From contig JAFEMH010002335.1 of assembly GCA_022495995.1 (NCBI GenBank), forward strand, positions 124,001 to 188,000: a stretch of DNA of 64,000 nt. The letters are read 5' to 3'. Positions 56,973 through 64,000 of this stretch are shown here, one piece after another. The notes under the pieces are model-generated. The model searched no databases, had not been told where the DNA came from, and saw only the letters and a list, made by a program, of their open reading frames with translations. Source of the stretch: Adenophora triphylla var. japonica (lineage: Eukaryota > Streptophyta > Magnoliopsida > Asterales > Campanulaceae). Positions within the stretch are counted from its first letter, which is position 1. Each line of letters starts with the position of its first letter. The position numbers were made by a program, and so were the translations under genes.

Positions 56973-57894
56973 GGAGAGAGAGAGAACAAGAAAGTAATTT
57001 TATTTTATTTTTGCTCGGCAACAACACATTTTTTAATTCTTTTGTAAGGATGAGCTTCAAAATTGCGGCCACTTGCAGGTGAACTAAGCTGTTGCTAGTC
57101 CTCGACTCACACGGGGTTTTAAAGTACTTGTTGCTAATGCGCAGTTAACTTCATCTTGCAGTATTTCACTATTACGATTCATCTTTTTCTATTTTGGTGT
57201 GAGAGATTCCATTATTTTTCGATGAGGTAACTACTAACACGTAATTTTTGTTGTTACCCTTAGAACAAGTTGAATGTAGTATGATGCATCACACCAAAGT
57301 TTATAGAGTGTTGATGGATCAGAGGACTCTTAATGTCTTTCTAGTAAAAAAAAACTGTGCCCTTCATCCAAAAAATATTATCGCGTTTTCCTTTTTTGTG
57401 TGTCCGAAAAAGTTCTATTTCCAACTAAGGAAATAAGTTTAGTGCAATTTATGTAGATGCAAAAAAAAAAAGTTACATCCAATAAAAGTGTGCAATGTAC
57501 GGCATGACAATTCTTTTGGGAAGGAGGGAATCTATAGTTGGACAACAAGAGGATAATCCCACACTAAATGCAAACCTTCATTGCCAATGAGCTTTTTGCC
57601 ACCTCAAACTTACCTATCTCCAGATGGACCCTAATAAGTTTCTAGGGTCCATTTCGGATTTTGCAGTAACAGCTAACACTCTCAACCTTAGTAATTCCCC
57701 AGAGAAAGAAAGAAAGAAAGTTAAGGTTGATTGAGAAATAAGCTTAAACTCTAGAATCCTCATGACTAGCAAAGTAAAAAAAAAAGGTCGAAATTAAATG
57801 TGTAGGACGGAAAATGTCTTCAAATGCTATCTGTGATCACATGAAATACAACGGTTTCTAATAATACAGTAGCATTACCAGGATCCAAAGACCA
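56973..57894. other. ADT 3' flank, no further gene seen
   Basis: Includes a short (GA)n beside the copia target site, a (GAAA)n tract at about 57706-57720 and AT-rich sequence. The right end should contain the ADT 3' UTR (minus strand). No polyadenylation signal was placed. Confidence 0.35.
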
Positions 57895-60878
57895 TTATGC
57901 CAAGCTTGTGTCCACAGGATAACTCCCAAGTACACTCAAGAAGGTAGCAAATTCCTGTAAAAAGAATGGGCAATGTCCTCATTATCAAAATCAAGACCAG
58001 ATTATCCCAAGATTAGCTGAAGTTTAAATAAAGAAACCTTTAAATGTGATAGAGCATTTTGAGCTCTTTGGTCTGCCATGGATGCTTCAAAATCGACATA
58101 AAAAAGATAAGGGAAAGACCTGTTTCAGAAATTGAGAGTGTAGTTAGACCAACATGCTTAAGGGGTTCGAGAAAAAAAAACTCAACTTGGACCACATAAA
58201 CTTCCAATCTTAGCTTTATATGAAAGATATAATAATTGTTTTTTGAAAGAAAAGATATAATTATGAATATACCCATTAGTGCTGTCATTAAGTGCTGGCA
58301 AAGCCTTCTTTTGCAGGGGACGACTTTCAATCTGGTGAGCAAGATATAGCATTAAGACAATCACCTTGATTGAGAATAAGCCAAATAGAGAAAACTCATA
58401 TTGTTCGGATAAATGCAAGCATTGGATAAATGCAAGCACCTTAGTAAGGTTGATGCTTCTCATAGCAAAAACAGCAAGTGCCTTGAAAAGCACCCCAGGA
58501 CCTTCGTCAAGTGAGAAAACGATACTTGTCTGATAAAAAGGTTCATATTAACAATTAAATACAAAGAGTTTTTAAGAAAAAAGTGCAAGATTATGAGCAA
58601 ATTTTGTTTTCAATTGGCAGGCCCTAAACTAACCTTGAACGGTTTACTAGTGCCTGGAATTATGGGTTCCCTTGCTAACATTAAGAATCGGGTAACATTA
58701 TCAGGATCATCCTGGGAAGGAAATGGTCAGTAAATCAGTACTCTCTGTTATGGGCCATTTATATCACCTGACACTTTTTTTTTTAATTCCAAGTACCTGA
58801 ATATCTTTACCAAGTATATCCAATCCATAGATTTTGGCGGCAGCAGCACTGGCAACTGCTCCTGAATCTTTGAGATTGTGGAATGCAATGTGCTACAGAT
58901 TAGGAAATTTAAACGTAAGATTGGAAAAGATAATTCCTCCATCCCAAAAAAGAGTTGCACTTCCCATTTTAGTCTCCAGAAAGGAGTCACATTTTTGAAA
59001 GAGGAAATTATTTTAGTATAATTTCATGAAGGAACAAGCAAGTAAAGTTATATCCTTCATAAGTTTGACTTGAAAAGGCAACTCTTTTTCGGGACAGATG
59101 TTTTCGACAAAGGTGGCAAGGCATCATAAAAAAGTGTATAGTAGAAACATCGTAGAAGAAATAGATCCTATAAAAATCAACTGGAGACTTACGGTATGTT
59201 TGATAGGAGGGATCCATTTCTACCCCTAAGGGGCCGTTTGGTTCGATGGAAAAAAAGTGAAGGAATGGAATGGTCAATGGAATTGAATTCCTGAAAGAAT
59301 TGGAATGAAAAAAAAACTGGTCAAACCCCTCCGTTTGGTTGGCACGGAAATCATGTTTGGTTTGAAAATACAAATTATAGGAATGGAATGAAAGCATATA
59401 AAATGTCCAATTTACCCTTCTTTTAAAAAATTAATGAGTAAAAAAAATTTTTTTTTTGGGAGGGGAGTGGGGTGGGGTAGGCAGGGGTATGAAAAATGAG
59501 TAGTTTTTTTTTTTTGGGGTGGGTGGGGGGGGGGTAGGGCAGGGCTGGGTGGGTGGGTGGGGTAGGCGGTGGTATGCAAAATGAGTAAAAAAAATCGTGG
59601 GGGTGGGGGGTAGGGCAGGGGCTGGATGGGGGCGGTAGGCAGGAATATGCAAAATGAGTAAAAAAAAAATCATGGGGGGGTGGGGGGTGGTAGGGCAGGG
59701 GCTGGGTGGGTGGGGTAGGCAAGGGTATGCAAAATGAGTAAAAAAAAAATTTTTTTTCGTGGGGGTGGGGGGGTAGGTGGGGGTGGTAGGGCAGGGGCTG
59801 GATAGGGGGGTAGGCAGGGGTATGCAAAATGAGTAAAAAAAAAAAAATTGTGGGGGGGTGGTAGGGCAGGGGCTGGGTGGGTGGGGTAAGCAGGGGTATG
59901 CAAAATGAGTAAAAAAAATTTATTTTTTTTTGCAAGGGAGGGGGATGGGGGTGGGGTAGGTGGGGTGGTAGGGCAGAGGCTGGGTGGGTGGGGTAGGCAG
60001 GGGGTGGGAGGTAGGTAGGGGTGATTTGGGTTTGGGGGTATTTTGGTCATAATTTTTTTTTTTTAATTCCATTGCCGAAGGAATTCATCATTCCTCCCAT
60101 ATTTGGAGGGAATGGCAAATTCCTACCTTTGATGGATAATTCCAGCGGAATGAAAAATTTAGAAAAACTTCAACCAAACATGCCAAAGGATTTGGGGGAA
60201 TGGAATTGAGCATTCCATTCCCCCACTTTACCACGAACCAAACGGGGCCTAAGGGGTAGAAAGTGTCTTTCCCTAGGATTGTTTGGTAGTAGGAATACAA
60301 AAATGGGAGGGTTTAATTTTCACTTGTTTGGTACAAAAATGAGGGAAAAGAGATTTTTAATGCCCTTGTTTGCATTGTTTCACTTTTTACCTCCACTTTC
60401 CCCACCTACCAAACAAGGAAAATATCTTCACACTCCCACTTTCACCCCATTTTCCACCCCTCCATTTCCCCTACCAAATATACCATCATGCTAGCAACTT
60501 AATTACACTTCAGTACCTACCTTCGCTGCACCAGCAGTATCATCCACGGCTTCTCTAACCATTCCCAATCGTGTTAATGTATTCTCGCATTGTGCAAGAG
60601 CCTAAAGTTCAAAAAAATCTGAATCAAATTCATTGCAAGTGATGTCAATTTGAAGTGTAGGTAGTTAATTAACATACCTGTGGATGACTCAGAACCCTTT
60701 TCAAATCTTCAACTTTGACACCATGATTAGCTAGTAAACAATGTCGCACTGCAAGTTTCACTTCCCCAACAATATGCAACCTGTGTCGAAGTAAGAGATC
60801 ATAATTCCTGTGGATACTACCCCCTAGAGAATTCTCTATGGGTAAAACTGCTCTGTCAACAAGCCACCGCTCAACAGC
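57895..60878 (-). CDS. ADT: Arogenate/prephenate dehydratase, last eight exons (5' part outside window)
   Basis: Plastid enzyme of phenylalanine synthesis that removes water and CO2 from arogenate (or prephenate). Exons: complement(join(57895..57954, 58038..58119, 58273..58331, 58440..58529, 58634..58711, 58797..58892, 60521..60601, 60678..60878)), 747 bp giving 248 residues to the TAA. All joins are GT-AG and in frame. The dehydratase domain shows [40 protein letters not shown] and the catalytic TRF motif in [12 protein letters not shown]. The ACT regulatory domain follows with [20 protein letters not shown] and the IESRP motif that binds phenylalanine. The multi-exon structure resembles the intron-bearing ADT1/ADT2 types rather than the intronless ones. 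The transit peptide and the first part of the catalytic domain are not found in 60879-64000, so that intron is at least 3.1 kb. Confidence 0.92.
58936..59100. mobile_element. Stowaway-like MITE relic in an ADT intron
   Basis: CCTCCATCCCAAAAAAGAGT at the left and CATCTGTCCCGAAAAAGAGT read from the right form inverted ends of Stowaway type (CTCCCTCCGTCCC-like). The flanking TA is not clear, so the ends are eroded. Confidence 0.6.
59230..60249. mobile_element. PIF/Harbinger-like (Tourist-type) MITE in an ADT intron
   Basis: The ends GGGGCCGTTTGGTTCG and, read from the right, GGCCCCGTTTGGTTCG are flanked by TAA on both sides (59227-59229, 60250-60252). Subterminal parts also pair (GGAATGGAATG, AATTCC). 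At 1020 bp it is long for the type because of the internal G-rich minisatellite. It lies inside a further inverted-repeat sequence (GGTATGTTTGATAGGAGG near 59192, and GGTATATTTGGTAGGGG read from about 60484), perhaps an older MITE. Confidence 0.8.
59430..60020. repeat. G-rich minisatellite
   Basis: About seven copies of a 75-95 bp unit: ATGCAAAATGAGTAAAAA, an A/T run, then a G-rich block such as GTAGGGCAGGGGCTGGGTGG. The plus strand has many runs of three to nine G. The long Pro-rich ORFs on the minus strand are this repeat translated. Confidence 0.9.
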
Positions 60879-62232
60879 CTGTAATATCAACAACAATAAA
60901 ACGGGTAAACGACTGTCCCCAAGTTCGTAGTACGGACTTGTTCACGAATTGAACTCTAACCACTGACTTTGAAAGTCAAAATTGGTAGTGATATACAGAT
61001 AAGAGGTATGTGAAAAAAACAATATAATAGCAGCCACTACTTGTGTAAATCATCCTGCATTAAACAAAATGGTAAGATGGGAAAAGAGAAGCAAAGCACC
61101 ATATTTGACCAATGTTGACATTATTTCACTTGTGGGGTTCTAAAAGAAAACAATTCTGGAGGGTATCTGGGATTTGTTAACTGTTACAATTATCTGACAT
61201 CTCCCAACTCACCACCACCCCCCACTTCCCCCCTCGTTTGCCTCTTCCCAAAAGTCAAGCCCTAAAAGGCTTCTACCTTGCTTGCTTCTCCAACTGCTTA
61301 AAGAGACAACATAATCTGGAAATTGATGGATCAATGGTGGTCAAGAAGAATATCTCCTTTTGGGGGGTTAGCAAGAGACACTAAACCCCTGAGGAAGAGT
61401 GATTTAAATAATATTCTAAAAGCAAATGCCATGATCATCTGGCCAACAGAAATATCCTTGAGTAGAATGTTCAAGGTACTTCATTCCCCTTGTTCCTTTG
61501 GTGTTCACATGCAGTACGCCAATTCACCATTTGGTACAGTCCTCTCAATATTAATAAAAGAGAGTTTGAGTGGAATGCCACATGCTCAATGCACAGAAAG
61601 AAATATCCTCGAGGAGAATGTAAAGAAACCCATAACAAGAAATTGACGGAAAAGTGGGCTATAAATCCCTCCAGGCTCAAAACATTCACCAGAAGTTCTC
61701 CAAAAGCACATAAGCCAAAGCCTACAAGAAAGAGAGGAAAACAGCCTGCTCTCCTCCCACCAAGACCAACAGTCACAAGCCACCAGTAAGTTTTCTTCCA
61801 CCTGATACTCTTACATTAATAAACCGCTAACATTCAGTTAGAAAACTCTATTTTAAGGACTAAAACGCTATCATGGATCAGAAGTAGAGTAAACATTGTT
61901 CAACAACTATAACCCCGAATTCTTCCTCTGAAAAGGTCCTTTGAAATGTGCCACATTTCTTTTCAAATAAGAAAGCAGCCCTCAACTCCTTAACCGTAGA
62001 TCTATTACCCCAATCTTCATCAAATGAACATAACTAGACATTAATTGGCCAAATCCAATTCTTGACTAAGTCTCAACTCATATCTTCTTTTATCTAAAAC
62101 TCCCTAGACCCATTCTTTCGAAAAGCTTCCATATTAATTGCTACCTCTGAAACACTCCGTTTTTTCTGATTCATCAATCACGAAAAGAATGTTTCTTTCC
62201 TTTTAATTTCTTATAAAAGAAAAAAAATGTAA
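60879..62232 (-). other. ADT intron sequence without recognised elements
   Basis: No exon of ADT and no known repeat was found. 61190-61800 is somewhat less AT-rich and holds overlapping frames on both strands (61323-61646 plus; 61471-61776 minus), but neither resembles a known protein, so I do not call a gene. Confidence 0.35.
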
Positions 62233-62511
62233 CTCCATCCGTCCTGATTGAAGAGGTACACATTTAGTTCATACCGAGTGCATATGTACACTTCCTCTAC
62301 TTGAAACTCCTCTTTCCATCCCGAAATGACCATCGCATTAAAGATTTTTCACGGAAGTTAGGTAAACTCACTCTTAGGTCATTTTGCAGTAAATATACAA
62401 AAATGCCCATAGTCTCCACATTAAAGCATCGCAATGTATTGATAAAATTAGATAACAAGGTTAATTGAATAAATAACAGAAAAAAGGCCTCTCAATATGA
62501 GATGAAGGAAG
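62233..62511. mobile_element. Stowaway-like MITE relic
   Basis: CTCCATCCGTCCTGATTGA at the left and CTTCCTTCATCTCATATTGA read from the right. The inverted ends are diverged, and the length (~280 bp) fits Stowaway. Confidence 0.5.
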
Positions 62512-62730
62512 TAACTTTTGACACAATGTCTTTAATACCCTTTTAAGTTGTGGTTGAGAACAATAATTTGTTCAACAAATCAAACTGAAATGCTGGCCAT
62601 AATAACTGTTGGGTACTTTAGGGCTTGTGACCCTAGAGACCTCCAGGCAGATTCAAACCCGATGTAGGACACGAAATTTTGAAAATCCCACAGACACCCC
62701 CTCACCCCCTGTCTCTATTAATTGAGTTAT

Positions 62731-63017
62731 GGGAAAACTTCATTTTTGTCCATCGTACTTTGGGATGTGTTTCACTTTTACCAACGAACTATATTTGTTT
62801 TTCATTTTTACCATCGTATTTCAAACAAGGGTGTCATTTTATAACAAATTTGGGTTAAAATGACAATATTGTTTGTAGTACGATAGTAAAAATGAAATAA
62901 ATTTGGATATAAAGTGACACCGTTATATGTAGTATGATTGTAAAAATGAAAAAATAAAGTCCGATGGTAAAAGTGAAACACGCCCCAAATTACAATGGAC
63001 AAAAATAAAGTTTTCCC
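62731..63017. mobile_element. Mutator-like MITE with ~55 bp TIRs
   Basis: GGGAAAACTTCATTTTTGTC at the left and GGGAAAACTTTATTTTTGTC read from the right, similar for about 55 bp (to GTGTTTCACTTTTACCA). A 9 bp duplication with one mismatch flanks it (TTGAGTTAT at 62722-62730, TTGAATTAT at 63018-63026). Internal pieces repeat the ATTTTTACCATCGTA motif. Confidence 0.75.
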
Positions 63018-63026
63018 TTGAATTAT

Positions 63027-63345
63027 AAGACTACTTCGTCTCTTATAATTGAATTATAAGAGTCATATTTTTTCTTGTTGCTACTTTTATAGCTAAAGTA
63101 TAATACCAATTCGCCTCTAATGATTCAGCTATAAGACAATTTTTTCAACTAAAAAATTAGAAATTTCAATAATAGCCACGAATTAATCTGATAATTTACA
63201 CATTACAACTCTTATAGCTGAAGTATAAGACCAATTCACATCGTATAATTCAGCTATAAGACAATTTTTTTCAACTAAAAAAATCAAGGATGCCAATAAT
63301 AGCCATATACATTACAACTCTTATACCTGAACTATAAGACCAATT
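63027..63345. repeat. Palindromic repeats (TCTTATA..TATAAGA)
   Basis: About two and a half copies of a ~110-120 bp unit. Each contains TCTTATAGCTGAAGTATAAG, which folds back on itself, then ATTCAGCTATAAGACAATTT and AATAATAGCCA. Copies start near 63086, 63207 and 63317. A related palindrome (TCTTATAATTGAATTATAAG) lies at about 63041-63060. Confidence 0.7.
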
Positions 63346-63514
63346 TTCAGCAAAAAAAAATAACATTTTTTTTTCACACAAAATAACTCCTATATATTAG
63401 CCATAAGACTCATTTTGATTATAACTTGAGTACAAGACTTGAATTTGACCACAAAACAAACATTTCAAATCAAATACAACAAAACAAATGATAAAATAAA
63501 AAGTTTATCTAACT

Positions 63515-63889
63515 TCAAACCAGAATGGTGTGGGGCTCGGAGAGGGGAGGCCGCCGTCCGGTTGTTGTTGTAGATCTCAGGTCTGATGTGGACCGAGCTG
63601 CTGGAGAGGTAGATCTGAGACGAGGAAGCCGCGAGTTGCTGTATACATCAGATTCGGTGGTTGGCTTGAGGAGGACGTTGGATCTGCTATAGTGTAGGTT
63701 CGCCGGAGAAGAAAACGAGGCGCCTGAGATGGTTCTGCAGCCTAGGGTTTCATCAGTTGGCTCAGATCTAGGTAGGAAGAAGATACCGGAGTGAAGAGAT
63801 ATGGCGGCGCAAGTGTGAGAGGAGGGAGGCGGTCGTTGCTGGTCACCGTTACCGGTCACCGGAGGCGGTTCGAAGAGAGAGAGAATCAT
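63515..63889 (-). CDS. Hypothetical 124-residue ORF, GC-rich
   Basis: The open frame MILSLFEPPPVTGNGDQQRP... is Ser/Thr/Pro/Arg-rich and much more GC-rich than the DNA on either side. A CT-rich leader with an A-run precedes the ATG. I recognise no domain. Its position beside a palindrome array, with a CT-rich leader, resembles the first exon of Mutator-like element A, so it may be a first exon or a captured fragment in another such element. It could also be a chance frame in a GC-rich fragment. Confidence 0.3.
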   Translation of the reverse strand: MILSLFEPPPVTGNGDQQRPPPSSHTCAAISLHSGIFFLPRSEPTDETLGCRTISGASFSSPANLHYSRSNVLLKPTTESDVYSNSRLPRLRSTSPAARSTSDLRSTTTTGRRPPLSEPHTILV

Positions 63890-64000
63890 GATTTTTTATT
63901 TTTTTTGTGTGCGTGTGTTTAGAGATAAAAAATGAGAAGATAGAGGAGGGAGGTGAGGGGTGTCTGAGGAATATGATTTGGGAGAACTCTTTTTTTTTGG

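Noticed and set aside
59423..60050. Pro-rich ORFs of 126-170 residues on the minus strand
   Set aside because: They are the G-rich minisatellite read in two frames; no start context, domain or splice support.
61323..61776. Overlapping ORFs of ~100 residues on both strands in the ADT intron
   Set aside because: No recognisable domain; two antisense frames of similar length suggest chance openness.

Overview
This is a window of nuclear DNA from a flowering plant, probably a eudicot. Genes are split by many GT-AG introns, and Ty1/copia, Athila/Tat-type Ty3/gypsy, Mutator-like, Stowaway and PIF/Harbinger-like elements make up most of the rest. Two host genes can be read, both on the minus strand. 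One encodes the vacuolar-type H+-ATPase subunit a (VHA-a, closest to the VHA-a1 type). I could join 18 exons from 41355 down to 10197 into an uninterrupted 817-residue reading frame. The other encodes an arogenate/prephenate dehydratase (ADT/PDT). Its last eight exons lie at 60878-57895 and its 5' part is outside the window.

Layout. 1-5.9 kb: decayed copia (Sirevirus-like) element on the minus strand, with its 5' LTR at the right. 6.36-8.1 kb: copia-like LTR split by a MITE whose core is a ~670 bp ATT microsatellite. 8.4-10.2 kb: degenerate repeats, a possible SINE, and the VHA-a 3' flank. 10.2-41.4 kb: VHA-a. Its introns hold a tRNA-derived SINE (intron 17), two Mutator-like elements, a solo LTR and a complete gag-pro-only LTR element nested in it (intron 15, 11 kb), a Stowaway and another MITE (intron 12), a Stowaway and a second complete gag-pro-only element (intron 11, 8.4 kb), and LINE relics (introns 4 and 1). 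41.6-43.2 kb: a Mutator-like element (A) with a tiny spliced FAR1-like gene and palindrome arrays. 43.6-48.2 kb: a Tat-like gag-pro element with one LTR. 48.2-49.7 kb: end of an Athila-like element. 49.9-52.1 kb: a second FAR1/OTU Mutator-like derivative (B) with the same array design. 52.8-57.0 kb: a complete but broken copia element with matching target-site duplication. 57.9-60.9 kb: the ADT gene, with a PIF/Harbinger-like MITE holding a G-rich minisatellite in one intron. 62.2-64 kb: MITEs and a further palindrome array beside a GC-rich ORF.

The most interesting theme is that several unrelated families each carry their own short palindrome, repeated in non-coding DNA. In the two FAR1-like Mutator derivatives the arrays have a regular ~32-36 bp period and sit in the same place relative to the gene, but the motif itself has drifted. 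I infer a possible self-recognition system, comparable to the motif arrays bound by VANC anti-silencing proteins of VANDAL elements. A second theme is that the two complete gypsy elements have nearly identical LTRs but already broken gag-pro frames and no reverse transcriptase, so they were probably mobilised in trans.
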